Shown here in pieces: positions 30,985 to 40,628 of a stretch of DNA of 57,905 nt. The position numbers were made by a program, and so were the translations under genes. Below the pieces are notes generated by a model, which saw only the letters and a list, made by a program, of their open reading frames with translations, was not told where the DNA came from and ran no database searches. Every line of letters starts with the position of its first letter. Position 1 is the first letter of the stretch. Where the stretch lies: NCBI GenBank assembly GCA_027074805.1, contig JALTCK010000146.1, positions 1-57,905 on the forward strand, given 5' to 3'. Source of the stretch: Thermococcus sp. GTDB taxonomy: Archaea; Methanobacteriota_B; Thermococci; Thermococcales; Thermococcaceae.

Positions 30985-32238
30985 TTAAACCTTGAGCTTC
31001 AGCTTGATTATGCCTTCCACGTGGGGTGTTTGGGGAAACATGTCGAGACCCAGGGCCTCTTCAACCCGGTATTTTTCAAGTAATTCCTTTAAATTCTTCC
31101 CCAGAGTGGAGGGATTGCACGATACATATACAACCGTCTCCGGTTGCTCTTTTAAAATTTTTCTGATAAGTTTGGGGTGTAAACCTGCCCTGGGAGGGTC
31201 TAGAACCAACGTCTCGTAGTCCTTCAGGCTTTCCACGTCTCTATCCTCGCCAATGTAGAAGGTTGCATCCACTCCATTGAGTTCGGCGGTCTTCCTTGCC
31301 ATTTCAACGGCAAAGGGATTGACTTCGATGCCTTCAACTGAAAAGCCCCTCTTGGCGAGGTATACCCCGAAGGTCCCAACTCCAGAGTACATATCAAGAA
31401 CCCTCTCCCCCTCCACGAGTTCGGCCACCTTTTTCACGAGGTTGACTGCCCCGTAGCTGTTCGTCTGGAAAAAGCTGTTGGGGTGGATAAAATAGACCAC
31501 GTCGTCGAGCCTCTCTCGGATGAACTCCGACTTCCAGAAGCGCTCCACATCGCCGTAGGAGACGTCGCTTTTCGTCCTGTTGACGCTCCAGTATATTGAG
31601 GTAGCGTACTCGAAGTAGTTCGGGAACTCCTCGGGTAAGCGCCCCCCGGACGTTACCAGGTTCACCATCAGCTCACCCGTGAACTTGCCCTCCCTGATGA
31701 CAATGTACCTCAGAAAACCCGAGTTCTCGCGTATGCTATAGAGGCTTAGCGCGTGATCCTCTATGAACTCCCTCAGCGAGCGCAGAACCTTACCGCTGGC
31801 CTCGCCGAAAACGGGACACCAGTCTATGTCCACCGCCTCCCACCACGTCCCCTTCCTCCTGAAGCCTATCCCGTGCGTGGATATCACGACGTCTATCCTG
31901 TTCCTGTGCCCGTAGATTCGTGGGGAGGGCAGAACATCAACGTCCAGGCCAATACTCTCGGAAAGCCGCTTGGCCTTGAGTTCCAGCTGTTCTTCGTAGG
32001 GAAGATGCTGGAGTGCACAGCCACCGCACCTTTCGAAATACGGACACTTTGGGGGAACCCTCATGGGGGACTCCTCGATGATATTGAAATCCGTTGCGAT
32101 GAGCTTCCTCTTTTTCTTCCTCCACTTCCTCACTTCGACCCTGTCTCCCGGGGCGGTGAAGGGGACGTGAAACTCCCTCTTTCCGATTATCACGACGCCC
32201 ATGCCTTCAAAATCCAGTCTCTCAACGATTCCCTGCAT
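30985..32238 (-). CDS. RNA m5U methyltransferase, RlmD/TrmA family (COG2265)
   Basis: Protein of 417 residues: N-terminal TRAM domain (about residues 1-55), iron-sulfur cysteines in KCPYFERCGGCALQH and WCPVF, a middle domain, and a Rossmann methyltransferase domain with VLDMYSGVGTFGVYLA, LDPPRAGLHP and the catalytic cysteine in YVSCNPSTL. It methylates C5 of uridine in tRNA (U54) or 23S rRNA; Pyrococcus has two such enzymes with different targets and this one cannot be assigned between them from sequence alone. The start follows GGTGAGATATGC-type context, overlapping nothing. Confidence 0.9.
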   Translation of the reverse strand: MQGIVERLDFEGMGVVIIGKREFHVPFTAPGDRVEVRKWRKKKRKLIATDFNIIEESPMRVPPKCPYFERCGGCALQHLPYEEQLELKAKRLSESIGLDVDVLPSPRIYGHRNRIDVVISTHGIGFRRKGTWWEAVDIDWCPVFGEASGKVLRSLREFIEDHALSLYSIRENSGFLRYIVIREGKFTGELMVNLVTSGGRLPEEFPNYFEYATSIYWSVNRTKSDVSYGDVERFWKSEFIRERLDDVVYFIHPNSFFQTNSYGAVNLVKKVAELVEGERVLDMYSGVGTFGVYLAKRGFSVEGIEVNPFAVEMARKTAELNGVDATFYIGEDRDVESLKDYETLVLDPPRAGLHPKLIRKILKEQPETVVYVSCNPSTLGKNLKELLEKYRVEEALGLDMFPQTPHVEGIIKLKLKV

Positions 32239-32370
32239 ATCTCACCCTTTGCCCCCGCTTATAAAACGTTTTCGAGGCCGAAAGATGTTTGAGTGTCCTG
32301 GGAGAGGAGACAAAGGTGTCCACAGAAGGTTTATTTAGTTCCTCGACGTAAGTAGTTATGGTGCCGCTGG

Positions 32371-32586
32371 ATGTTCGGCAGGCGTAAAGATGTGGTTTAC
32401 CGAACCCTCGCCACGAAGAAAAGGGCGGTTGCCCTCCACAAACTGAGCGCTGAACTTGAGACACCTGCATCAACCCTGTTGAAGACCGTTAAAGAGCTTG
32501 AATCTGATGGCCTTGTAGAGGTCTACTATGGAAAGGAAAAGGCTTCAATCATGGTTCGTGCAAAAACCATAGAGGACTACATCTAG
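32371..32586 (+). CDS. Small winged-helix DNA-binding protein
   Basis: Protein of 71 residues that is almost entirely a winged helix: VVYRTLATKKRAVALHKLSA, then LETPASTLLKTVKELESDGL as recognition helix and VEVYYGKEKASIMVRA as wing. The family is not named with confidence. It lies 44 bases upstream of a MinD/ParA-like ATPase, and the two may act together as a DNA-binding partner and ATPase, as in partition systems. GGTG lies about eight bases before ATG 32371. Confidence 0.7.
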   Translation: MFGRRKDVVYRTLATKKRAVALHKLSAELETPASTLLKTVKELESDGLVEVYYGKEKASIMVRAKTIEDYI

Positions 32587-32629
32587 CTAGCCCTCTTCTA
32601 ATCATTTATTAGGAACTGGAGATGAAAAA

Positions 32630-33460
32630 ATGGTGTCCATAGTTATTACTGGGAGGGGCGGTGCCGGAAAGACCACCATGACGAGCAATCTGGGGGCTTA
32701 CTTTTCCAAGAAGGGCTACCGCACGCTTCTCGTGGATGGCGATTTATACCTACCTAAGCTCGCCTTTCACTTTGGAATAGACAATCCTGCATACAATATC
32801 CACACTCTCCTGAAGAATCCGGAGATGAGGGTGATTGATGCTATATATCACGAACCAAGGACCGGTGTGGACATCCTGCCGGGCAGCTCAAAGCTCTACG
32901 ATGTCATCGACATCGATAACAAGAGGCTGAGGGATATAGTGAGGGAAATCCAGACCAAGTACCAGCTGACGATAATAGATTCGCCCGTTGGAATACCTTT
33001 CGACACAATCTCGACGTTCAGATTGGCTCACTATCAGCTGATAGTAATTGAGGTAGAGCGCGGTCCGGTCCATTCCGTCCACAGAATGGTGGAGAACGAA
33101 GTGATCAAGCTCAAACGCCTCGGAGAGGCCTACGGTCTTCAGGTTGGCGTTATAATAAACAAGGTCAGGGAGTCTTCAGACAAGCTCCAGGACATCGTTG
33201 ATTTTCTTGAGTACAGCGTCGATGTTCCAGTCGTTGGTACAATTCCCTTCGACTACAGGGTTCCGGAGGCAACTAACAACGGAATTCCTGTAGTGGCTTA
33301 CAACCCAAATGCACGCGCCTCAAAGGCTATAAAAGAGGCCGGGGGGATACTCGGGGAGTGGGCACTGGGAGAAAAGAGGAAGGGCTTCATTGAAGGGCTC
33401 TACTCTGCGATCCTTTCCCTACTACACGACCGCAGAGTTCCTGCTGGCAAAAAGCTCTGA
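32630..33460 (+). CDS. MinD/ParA-like ATPase with altered Walker A signature
   Basis: Protein of 276 residues of the SIMIBI class. The Walker A is [14 protein letters not shown] (residues 7-20): the usual deviant motif is KGGxGKTT, and here the signature lysine is arginine. Switch I is [10 protein letters not shown] and switch II/Walker B is [18 protein letters not shown] carries the base-recognition N-K-x. MinD/ParA proteins position cell components or plasmids; the Arg change may weaken dimer-dependent hydrolysis. It lacks an obvious membrane-targeting helix at the end. It overlaps the convergent pyrE gene by 39 bases. Confidence 0.83.
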   Translation: MVSIVITGRGGAGKTTMTSNLGAYFSKKGYRTLLVDGDLYLPKLAFHFGIDNPAYNIHTLLKNPEMRVIDAIYHEPRTGVDILPGSSKLYDVIDIDNKRLRDIVREIQTKYQLTIIDSPVGIPFDTISTFRLAHYQLIVIEVERGPVHSVHRMVENEVIKLKRLGEAYGLQVGVIINKVRESSDKLQDIVDFLEYSVDVPVVGTIPFDYRVPEATNNGIPVVAYNPNARASKAIKEAGGILGEWALGEKRKGFIEGLYSAILSLLHDRRVPAGKKL

Positions 33461-33973
33461 GACTTTAACCAAAGGAAGGAACGTATACTTCCCGCCTATT
33501 TCTTCTTCAGCACCCTCTTCCCTATCCACCACAACCATTATGGCCGCTATTCTGGCCCCTTCACGCTCGAGAACTTCAGCGGCCCTCAAGACGCTCCCTC
33601 CTGTTGTCGTCACGTCCTCAACGAGGAGCACTCTCTCGCCGGGATTCACATCGCCTTCAATTTGACTTCCAGTACCGTGCCCTTTAGGTTTCTTTCGGAC
33701 TATAACGAGCGGTTTTCCAGTTTCAAGGGCTAAAGCAGTTGCTATGGGAACCGCCCCAAGTTCAGGGCCTGCAACTCTATCAAATTCTATTCCTCCCTTT
33801 TTGACTTTCTCTGCCATGAGTCTCGCTATGAGTTTGAGGGTTCTTGGGTTCGTGATGAGCTTCTTCACGTTGATGTAGTAGTCGCTCTCCTTTCCGGATG
33901 TCAGGATAAAATGGCCGAAGAGGATTGCCTTCTCTGAGAAAAACGCCTCAATGAGTTCCTCCTTCATTCCCAT
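33422..33973 (-). CDS. pyrE: Orotate phosphoribosyltransferase
   Basis: Protein of 183 residues converting orotate and PRPP to OMP in pyrimidine synthesis. It has [16 protein letters not shown] (near residue 23), the substrate-binding [12 protein letters not shown], the flexible-loop [13 protein letters not shown] and the PRPP motif [13 protein letters not shown] (about residues 116-128). ATG 33973 was chosen with GAGGTG six bases upstream; the in-frame GTG at 33982 is within that site. The 3' end overlaps the MinD-like gene. Confidence 0.93.
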   Translation of the reverse strand: MGMKEELIEAFFSEKAILFGHFILTSGKESDYYINVKKLITNPRTLKLIARLMAEKVKKGGIEFDRVAGPELGAVPIATALALETGKPLVIVRKKPKGHGTGSQIEGDVNPGERVLLVEDVTTTGGSVLRAAEVLEREGARIAAIMVVVDREEGAEEEIGGKYTFLPLVKVSELFASRNSAVV

Positions 33974-34064
33974 CTTAACCACCTCAATGTTAACCCGTCT
34001 TAGCTCCGCACGGTGATTAAACAGAGGTTTTAAAAACTTGAGGGGAAATTGGTTCGGTGGGAGA

Positions 34065-34784
34065 ATGCTGACACCAGAAAGGGTCCTCGAGTACTACTTC
34101 GCGATCGTGATTGTTGTTGGCGGACTCTCAACGCTCCTGGGGATAAAGTATACACTGCAGATGTGGAGGTCATTTCCTGAGAGCAAATGGATTGGGAGGA
34201 GCTTTGGCATGGGATTATTTGTCCTCGTTTTGGCCTCCTTCATCGAGGCTCCCTTTCTGTTTCTTCCCTTCAGAGTTCCACTCGCAGTAGCTGCCGGCGT
34301 GAGCGAGGAAACACTCAAGCTCCTGCCCCTGAAAATTTTCAGATGGGCGGAGAAATGGGAAAAATGGAAGCTTGTTGTGGGAACTGCATTCTTTCTAGGT
34401 CTCATAGAAGCGATGGGGTACATAGCGGGGATAATCCTCCTGGGTCAGCCTCTCTATCTGGTGGGCGTCAGGATCGTTCTCGTGGGAATGCACACTGTAT
34501 GGGCCGTGGTCACGGTCGGCTTTCTGCTGACCGAGAAAGGTCTTTCAAGGTTCAAGGGGCTCGCCTTCTCAATTATTGCACACACTCTCTACGACATCCC
34601 CCCACTGGCCATTGCAGACGGCGTTTCCGGGGATGCCATGCTTGCTTTAAGCGCCCTCTCAGCGACCTTCATGCTCCTGACACCAATAATGGCCAAGAGG
34701 TCGACCGAAAGGACAGCGGAGCTGATCCCAGTTAAGGAAGAGATGGAAGAAGAAAGCCCTGAGGGATTCACTTCTTCGCCTTGA
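34065..34784 (+). CDS. PrsW-like intramembrane protease
   Basis: Membrane protein of 239 residues with about seven helices. PrsW-type active-site features are present: [11 protein letters not shown] (E-E-x-x-K, near residue 88), [10 protein letters not shown] (near 116), VGMHTVWAV (near 146) and [11 protein letters not shown] (near 173). Members of this group are glutamate or metal-type intramembrane proteases; the bacterial one cleaves an anti-sigma factor, while archaeal targets are unknown. The tail is acidic and cytoplasmic. ATG 34065 follows GGTGGGAGA. It overlaps the convergent DNA ligase gene by 17 bases. Confidence 0.78.
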   Translation: MLTPERVLEYYFAIVIVVGGLSTLLGIKYTLQMWRSFPESKWIGRSFGMGLFVLVLASFIEAPFLFLPFRVPLAVAAGVSEETLKLLPLKIFRWAEKWEKWKLVVGTAFFLGLIEAMGYIAGIILLGQPLYLVGVRIVLVGMHTVWAVVTVGFLLTEKGLSRFKGLAFSIIAHTLYDIPPLAIADGVSGDAMLALSALSATFMLLTPIMAKRSTERTAELIPVKEEMEEESPEGFTSSP

Positions 34785-36447
34785 ACCTCTCCTGGAGCTT
34801 GTATAGCTCCGCCACGCGCTCTATAGTGTCCGCTTCCTCGGGGCTCTTATCTTCTCTCAAAGCCACATAGCGCGGGAAGCGAAGCGCGAAGCCGCTCTTG
34901 TACTTCGGGCTCTTCTGTATCTCCTGGTAGGTGACCTCTATTACGAACCTCGGCTCGATCTCAACGAACTTGCCCTCCTGCTTCACTATGTAGGGCTTGA
35001 GCATCTTGGTGAACTCGGCCAAATCCTCGTCCGTGAAGCCGCTTCCAACCTTGCCCACCGGAACGAACTCGCCGCTGTGGGGGTCGAAGGCCGCAACCAG
35101 GTAGGATCCGAGGAGATGTGCGCGCCTTCCCTCGCCCCACTCAGCCCCTATTATGACCAGATCGAGGTTCTCCATCGTTGGCTTGACTTTCAGCCATTTT
35201 TTGCCCCTGTTACCGGGCTCGTAAGCCGAGTCAAGGCGCTTCGCCATCACACCTTCGTGCCCTAACTCCAGGGCCCTCTCGTAAAATGCCTGGGCTTCAT
35301 CGGCGTTCTTTGTGACCAGCTGGACTGCGAGCTTTATCTTCTCACTCTCCTCTACGCTCTCTTCCAGTTTTTCCCTCCTCTCGGTGAAGGGCGTGTCTAT
35401 CAGGGCTTCCCCGTCAACATAGAGGATGTCGAAAAGGTTAAGCTCAAGGGGAATCTTCTCTATCATCTCCTCGATGTTGTACTTCCTCCTGAAGCGCCTT
35501 AGGACGAACTGGAAAGGTCTAGGTCTTCCACCCTCTCCGACTGCAACCAGCTCGCCCTCCGCTATGACCTTTTCGGGTTTGAAGGAAGCCCTGATTGCCT
35601 CTACTATCTCCGGAATGGCCCTCGTAACATTTTCGAGCCTTCTTGAATAGACCACCACGTTGTCGCCATCCTTGTGAACCTGAACGCGAGCACCGTCGTA
35701 CTTTATCTCGAATGCTGCCTCACCCCCCATCTCCAAAAGCGCCTCCTTAATGTTGGCTGCGTTTTGAGCCAGCATCGGCCTTATCGGCTTGCCTATATGT
35801 ACGTTCACCTTCGAGAGGCCCCCGTTGCCCTCGAGCTTTGCGGTTTTAGCCACGTAGCCGAAGTCGCTGGTCAGCATGTACGCCCTCTCAACGAGCTCAG
35901 GTTTGACCTTAAAGGCCTCGGCTATAGCATCCCGTAGAATTCCCTCCGCGACGCCGGTTCTCATGGTTCCGAGAACGGTCCTCGCTATGTACTTACCTTC
36001 CTCTGGCTGAGCATCCATGAAGAGGTTTGCCAAGTACTTCATCTTCCTGTCCTGGCTGCCTTCTCCACTAGCCTCGGCTATCTTGACGAATGTGTTGTAA
36101 ACCCGTTTTATCGTTAACGGCTGGCTGAAAAAGCTCTTTTGCTTCTTCTTTTTCAGCGCCAGGGCAACGCTTTCGCCGAGATCACCAGTATCTCTGACCG
36201 AATCCTCTATCTCCCTCTCACTCACCCCGGTGGCCATGGAGACCGACTTTATGAGGAGCTTTTCACCGACACCGAGTTCCCTCTCATCCCAGTCGGGGAA
36301 GACCTTCCCAAGAATTAGGTAAGGAATAATGTCGAGGAGGTCGTCGGGAGTTTTTTTGAGAAATTCAGCGACAAACTTGGTCTTCAGGGTCTTGAGAGTG
36401 GTCTTCTCGAGTCTTCTGTACAGCTCGGCCAGTTCCGAGTACTTCAT
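34768..36447 (-). CDS. lig: ATP-dependent DNA ligase
   Basis: Protein of 559 residues, the normal length for Thermococcales ligase. Domains in order: N-terminal DNA-binding domain (1-220), adenylation domain with the AMP-lysine in [10 protein letters not shown] (near residue 248), RRLENVT, EGELVAV, and EGVMAKRLD with WLKVKP, then the OB-fold. It seals nicks in replication and repair. ATG 36447 ([10 protein letters not shown]) has GGTGGTGGAT upstream; a GTG three codons earlier is in that site. Confidence 0.96.
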   Translation of the reverse strand: MKYSELAELYRRLEKTTLKTLKTKFVAEFLKKTPDDLLDIIPYLILGKVFPDWDERELGVGEKLLIKSVSMATGVSEREIEDSVRDTGDLGESVALALKKKKQKSFFSQPLTIKRVYNTFVKIAEASGEGSQDRKMKYLANLFMDAQPEEGKYIARTVLGTMRTGVAEGILRDAIAEAFKVKPELVERAYMLTSDFGYVAKTAKLEGNGGLSKVNVHIGKPIRPMLAQNAANIKEALLEMGGEAAFEIKYDGARVQVHKDGDNVVVYSRRLENVTRAIPEIVEAIRASFKPEKVIAEGELVAVGEGGRPRPFQFVLRRFRRKYNIEEMIEKIPLELNLFDILYVDGEALIDTPFTERREKLEESVEESEKIKLAVQLVTKNADEAQAFYERALELGHEGVMAKRLDSAYEPGNRGKKWLKVKPTMENLDLVIIGAEWGEGRRAHLLGSYLVAAFDPHSGEFVPVGKVGSGFTDEDLAEFTKMLKPYIVKQEGKFVEIEPRFVIEVTYQEIQKSPKYKSGFALRFPRYVALREDKSPEEADTIERVAELYKLQERFKAKK

Positions 36448-36667
36448 ATCCACCACCGCATAAAATACGGTGAGGTGAATAAAAGCATAATGGGGAAATG
36501 TCTAGATATTCCATGAATCACTATGTGTGATAGTAAGGAAAATTGAAAGAAAGATGGAGTGGCAGAGGAAGAGCTTTCTCCGGCATATCTGCTCTTTGAG
36601 CACTAAAAATATCGAGAAAACATAAGCAGGGCTCACTGTTCAATATTCACGCCGTTAGGTTTTCTGA
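36448..36667. other. Intergenic region without a recognised gene
   Basis: This AT-rich stretch holds the DNA ligase promoter (TATA-like AATAAAAGC on the plus strand, reading GCTTTTATT on the minus strand near 36485) and otherwise no convincing coding sequence. Short frames near 36555-36600 read as charged peptide and could be more remnant of the decayed HEPN gene that follows. Confidence 0.3.
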
Positions 36668-36913
36668 TCAAGGGCCTATCTTCTGAGAACATGCGGGTAC
36701 GGTTTCGATGTTCGGAAGGTACTACGTGAAAGAAGGTATGTAGAGGAGTGCTACGGGAAGGCCCTTACCAAGGCCTTTCAGATGAGGAGCAAGGCTGACT
36801 ACAACGTGATGCACCTCCCCGAGCGGGAGGAAGCTGAGGAAGCGCTTGAAATCGCGGAGAATTTCCTTGAAAGGGCAGGGGCTGGTGGAAGAATGGTGGT
36901 GGGGAAGGCTTGA
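36668..36913 (+). pseudogene. Truncated HEPN-domain (HepT-like) toxin gene
   Basis: An open frame without a start codon or ribosome site encodes the C-terminal half of a COG1895-type HEPN protein: YVEECYGKALTKAFQMRSKA, DYNVMHLPEREEAEEALEIA and ENFLERA, ending at TGA 36911-36913. The KAFxMRxKADY stretch is the usual last part of these ribonuclease-like toxins. The N-terminal helix with the R-x4-6-H active site is missing, so it should be inactive. Confidence 0.6.
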
Positions 36914-37180
36914 GGAAATTCCTTGAGTACCTCAAGAGGAATTTGGAGGGAGGATTGTGAAGTTTGCCTCTTTGGTTCCTACGTTAGGGGTGACTACACT
37001 GATGAAAGCGACGTTGATGTTCTGATAATCGGAGATTTGTCCCTCGATGGCATCCTTGATGAGGTGTTCAGCATTCTAATGAAACACGGCGTCCTCTTCA
37101 ACATAATAATGGAAAAACCTGAAGAGTTTAAGCGCTGGAAGGGACTCCCTTCCATAGAACCGTCTTATCAGAGGGAATCC
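36913..37180 (+). pseudogene. Frameshifted MNT-type nucleotidyltransferase (antitoxin) gene
   Basis: The first helix RKFLEYLKRNLEG (36913-36951) is in one frame and the catalytic core CLFGSYVRGDYTDESDVDVL then IIGDLSLDGILDEV is in another, so a frameshift lies near 36950. The core keeps the GS-x10-12-DxD pattern of minimal nucleotidyltransferases. The frame runs on into the antisense of the pantoate kinase gene, so the proper C-terminus is lost. Together with the preceding HEPN remnant this is a dead HEPN/MNT toxin-antitoxin pair. Confidence 0.6.
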
Positions 37181-37187
37181 GGGTCTA

Positions 37188-38090
37188 CTAACCCACCCAC
37201 CTCCCGACCTTGGGCCTCTCGTCATAGATTTCCGCAACGTCATAGGGGAGGTTGAGGTCGGCCAAAAGGGTTTTGGCGTTTTCGAGTTCCTTATCTCCGA
37301 CTAGGGCGAAGAGGCCTTTGCCAAGCATTATCATCGAACTCGGGAGTTTCAGGACTTTGTCAAGCTCTAGTGCGAGTTCGAGGAGCTCATCATCCAACAA
37401 TCCAGTTTTCTCTGCAAACTCCCTCGCGAGAACCATCATGCGCTCGGCTTTGGGCTCCTCGAGGAGTTTTTCAAGAGCTTTTCTCCCTTCACTTTCTATT
37501 GTCCTGACAACATCCCCATCAAGAATCTCCTTTGTGGAAAGGCTCCCGAGGGGCACGACGAGGACTTTGTAGTCATCAAAGAAGAGGTTGTCGGTAACAC
37601 CTATTCCGGGGCCGCCTGCCTTAATTCGGAGCTCTATCCCCCCGGCGAGCTGGGCTATAACGTCGCCGAGACCACCCCTGTGAATTACCTCCGCCTCGTG
37701 CGCAATCTGGGCTGCTTTAAGCCACGTTCCTCCGAAGGCGTAGCTCAAGGCCAAGGCAGTCCCCAGAGCACCGCCGGCGCTGTTGCCGAAGCCGTAGCCG
37801 TTGGGGAAGTCGAAGTACTGCCACACCTCGACCTCGCCGATGAAGTCTGCTGGAACCAGCTTTTCTGCAACCCAGTGACTTATGACCGCGTTCTTCCTCT
37901 CTACGAGCTCGCCGTTGAAGGCTATGTGAATGTGCCTCTCAAGCGTCTCGGTTTCTATGCTTGCAAAGACGTTGGTACCTTTGTCAAGGTTTACCCCTGC
38001 ACCAAGGGATCCATCTTTTAGAGGATCATCGTGAAATACCGGAACAAAGAAGGCCGTTATGTGGGCTGGAACGAAGGCTCTGATCAGCAT
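37188..38090 (-). CDS. Pantoate kinase (archaeal CoA synthesis)
   Basis: GHMP-type kinase of 300 residues. It starts MLIRAFVPAHITAFFVPV and has the GHMP ATP loop GYGFGNSAGGALGTALAL (near residue 98) and the RGGLGDVIAQLAGGIELR stretch typical of archaeal pantoate kinase. It phosphorylates pantoate ahead of phosphopantothenate synthetase, the archaeal route to coenzyme A. CGGTGGTGTC precedes ATG 38090 and a minus-strand TATA ATTTTAAAAAC lies near 38130. There is no partner CoA gene in the window. Confidence 0.88.
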   Translation of the reverse strand: MLIRAFVPAHITAFFVPVFHDDPLKDGSLGAGVNLDKGTNVFASIETETLERHIHIAFNGELVERKNAVISHWVAEKLVPADFIGEVEVWQYFDFPNGYGFGNSAGGALGTALALSYAFGGTWLKAAQIAHEAEVIHRGGLGDVIAQLAGGIELRIKAGGPGIGVTDNLFFDDYKVLVVPLGSLSTKEILDGDVVRTIESEGRKALEKLLEEPKAERMMVLAREFAEKTGLLDDELLELALELDKVLKLPSSMIMLGKGLFALVGDKELENAKTLLADLNLPYDVAEIYDERPKVGRWVG

Positions 38091-38148
38091 GACACCACCG
38101 AAAAAAAGTTGGAGAGGGAGTTTTTAAAATTGGTGAAGAAGGAAAGGT

Positions 38149-39744
38149 TCACTCCTTGACGACATAAATTGGCACCTTTCCGTGTGGAATGCCGTACTTC
38201 TTGCCATACCACTCGGTGAGGACGTACCAGGCCCCAACGAGGAGTACAAAGCCTAGCGGGAGGAGTATCACCCAGTTGTGGATCCCTATGCCGAAGAGCA
38301 GGTAGAGGATTATGCCGACACCCGAGGCGGTCATTGCATAGGGCACCTGCGTGTTGACGTGGTCTATGTGGTCGGAACCGCTGAACATCGAACTCATAAT
38401 CGTTGTATCGCTTATCGGGGAGCAGTGGTCTCCAAAGATGCCCCCGGCGAAGACGGCACCAATACTTGCGAAGACCTCTGGGCCGACGTAGCCGGTGACG
38501 CCGTAGGCGAGCGGTATGGCTATTGGTAGCATGATGCTGAAGGTTCCCCAGCTTGTTCCTGTAGTGAAGGATATGAACATCGCGATGAGGAACACTATAA
38601 GAGGCACCCAGCTTCCGCTTACACCGGCACCTTTGGCGAGGTCGACGATGTAGGGTGCGGTTCCGACTGCATCTGTCGCGCTCTTGATGCTCCACGCCAG
38701 GAGCAGGATGGTGTTGGCTATGACCATCTGCTTCATGCCCCGGATTATCGCGTCCTCTGCCTCTTCTATGGTCATCTTCTTCATCGCTAGGACAAGGAAG
38801 AACGCAACTACGACCATTGCAAAGCTTCCCCACAGGAGGGCTAAAGCCGAATCAGAGTTTCCAAGAACCTCCATCAGACCGCCCTTAGCGTAGGCCGCGC
38901 TACCTCCACCGGTGTACCACATTCCATAGAGCGTAACGAAGATAAGTGTCAGTATTGGCCACACGAAGATGTGAACGCTGCCCTCCTCTTTTGGCATTCC
39001 GAGGTCGATCTCCGTCGTCATGAGCGGCTTTGCTCCGTCGCGGAGAACCTTTCCGGTTGTCCTTGCGCGGTATTCAGCGTGAAGCATCGGGCCATAGTGC
39101 CTGTGGAAATACGCCACGAGAAAGACGAGGATTATCGCCAGAATCGAATAAAACCTGTAGGGAACGCTGTGCATCCAGGCGACGTAGGCGCCATAGTCAA
39201 CGTTGAGGTTCTTGAAGGCATCACCGATGAGACCGACCTCATAACCTATCCAGGTCGAGACAATGGCCAGGCCCGCGACAGGGGCGGCGGTTGAGTCATC
39301 GATGTAGGCGAGCATTTCGCGGGAGACCTTAGTCCTGTCAGTGATGGGCCTCATTGTGTTTCCAACTATGATGGTGTTGGTGTAGTCGTCGAAGAATATC
39401 AGCACGCCGAGGAGCCAGCCCATCACAGCAGCGCCCCTGCTGGACCGTACTTTGTTGGCCAGTGAACGGCCTATCGCAAACGCACCGCCGGATTTATAGA
39501 TCAGCCCCACACCGGCTCCTATCAGGAAGTCAAAGAGCAGAATCTTGACGTTCCAGTCGTCGGTGGCGTTGCTCACTATCCAGTCGAGGGTCTGAGTAGT
39601 TCCACTTATGGGGTTCCATCCCGAAACCATAACTCCACCAATCCAGACACCGGCGAACAGCGCCAGTATAACCCTCTTAGTCCATATCGCTAAAATAATA
39701 GCCACGAGAGGTGGCAACAGGGAGAGTATCCCAAAGTCTGACAC
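38149..39744 (-). CDS. Na+/H+ antiporter, NhaC family
   Basis: Polytopic membrane protein of 531 residues with about 12 helices and NhaC-family features FFDDYTNTIIVGNTMRPITD (near residue 115), DSTAAPVAGLAIVSTWIGYE, TGTSWGTFSIMLPIAIPLA and GDHCSPISDTTIMSS. It exchanges sodium for protons, complementing the ion economy of the MBH hydrogenase. GTG 39744 (MSDFGILS) has GGAGGTG six bases upstream; the GTG at 39753 is inside that site. A minus-strand TATA TTTATATTTG is near 39793. Confidence 0.92.
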   Translation of the reverse strand: MSDFGILSLLPPLVAIILAIWTKRVILALFAGVWIGGVMVSGWNPISGTTQTLDWIVSNATDDWNVKILLFDFLIGAGVGLIYKSGGAFAIGRSLANKVRSSRGAAVMGWLLGVLIFFDDYTNTIIVGNTMRPITDRTKVSREMLAYIDDSTAAPVAGLAIVSTWIGYEVGLIGDAFKNLNVDYGAYVAWMHSVPYRFYSILAIILVFLVAYFHRHYGPMLHAEYRARTTGKVLRDGAKPLMTTEIDLGMPKEEGSVHIFVWPILTLIFVTLYGMWYTGGGSAAYAKGGLMEVLGNSDSALALLWGSFAMVVVAFFLVLAMKKMTIEEAEDAIIRGMKQMVIANTILLLAWSIKSATDAVGTAPYIVDLAKGAGVSGSWVPLIVFLIAMFISFTTGTSWGTFSIMLPIAIPLAYGVTGYVGPEVFASIGAVFAGGIFGDHCSPISDTTIMSSMFSGSDHIDHVNTQVPYAMTASGVGIILYLLFGIGIHNWVILLPLGFVLLVGAWYVLTEWYGKKYGIPHGKVPIYVVKE

Positions 39745-40034
39745 GATTTTCACCTCCGGAGTTTACCCGAAACATTTTTGGAATCAAATATAAATCTTTT
39801 GTATTTTTTTCTGTCTTATTGACAAACTCTTGAAGTTAAAGCCTTAGAGTCCACCAAGTTTTCGTGCCTCCTCGTTGCCATTACTGTGCATATAGGACTA
39901 TTCAGGTATAATTTAGAACATTGAACCAATAAAAACCTTTCCCAAAAAAGCTTCAGGAACAGGGCTTTTACGAGGAGATAAAGGGGGAGAAAAGAGAAAC
40001 TATGTAGAAGAGTAATTGGAAAATGAAAGGACGT
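39745..40034. other. Intergenic region of 290 bp
   Basis: It holds the NhaC promoter (TATA on the minus strand near 39786-39796) and the T-rich downstream side of the uracil-DNA glycosylase gene. A short frame near 39960-40004 (GFYEEIKGEKRETM) looks protein-like but is too short to classify. Nothing else is seen. Confidence 0.3.
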
Positions 40035-40628
40035 TCATAGATTGTACTTGAGAATTTCTTTCAAACGGTGGAAATCGGATCTGAGTTCTTCCTTCAGGGG
40101 AGGTTTATAAAGGGCAGCAGCGGGGTGGTACATGGGCATTATGATGATCCTGCCGAAGAGAGTCCTTGCCTCAAAGACCTTGCCGTGGATTCGGCTTATC
40201 GGCTCGGGTGAGAATCCGAACTTTTTCATGATGTAGTTCATTGAGTGCCTTCCAAGGGGGACGATGACCTTCGGTCGGATTATATCTATCTGCATGTCTA
40301 GATATGGGGAGCAGGCCTTAATTTCATCCTCCGTTGGATCCCTGTTCTCGGGAGGCCGGCATTTCACGATATTGGTTATGTATACGTCTTCTCTGCTGAG
40401 ACCGATCTCACCCAAGAGCTCGTCCAACAGCTTTCCGGCCCTGCCAACGAAAGGTAGTCCTTTCTGGTCTTCCCAGTAGCCAGGCGCCTCGCCCACGAAC
40501 ATTATCTCCGCGTCGTAGCTTCCGGATCCGGGGACTGCATTCCTCCGGAGGCTTCCAAGGGGACACTTTCTACAGGTTCTGATTTTCTCCTCGAGCTTTT
40601 TCATCTTTCTTTCCGTTTCCATTGGCAT
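40035..40628 (-). CDS. Uracil-DNA glycosylase, family 4
   Basis: Protein of 197 residues with the iron-sulfur cysteines of family 4 (TCRKCPLGSLRR near residue 17; then KCRPPENRDP and IKACSPYLD), the active-site motif GEAPGYWED (near residue 48) and the second motif MYHPAAAL (near 165). It removes uracil arising from cytosine deamination, important at high temperature. The start is ATG 40628 overlapping the upstream stop as TGATG; no separate ribosome site is seen, so translation is probably coupled. Confidence 0.93.
   Translation of the reverse strand: MPMETERKMKKLEEKIRTCRKCPLGSLRRNAVPGSGSYDAEIMFVGEAPGYWEDQKGLPFVGRAGKLLDELLGEIGLSREDVYITNIVKCRPPENRDPTEDEIKACSPYLDMQIDIIRPKVIVPLGRHSMNYIMKKFGFSPEPISRIHGKVFEARTLFGRIIIMPMYHPAAALYKPPLKEELRSDFHRLKEILKYNL

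Noticed and set aside
36923-37255. Intact nucleotidyltransferase gene starting at TTG 36923.
   Set aside because: The expected N-terminal helix is in another frame and the C-terminus runs into antisense of pantoate kinase, so a frameshifted remnant is more likely.
38084-38833. Arginine/histidine-rich minus-strand frame of 249 codons over NhaC.
   Set aside because: It is an out-of-frame shadow of the NhaC gene with no known motif and no ribosome site.
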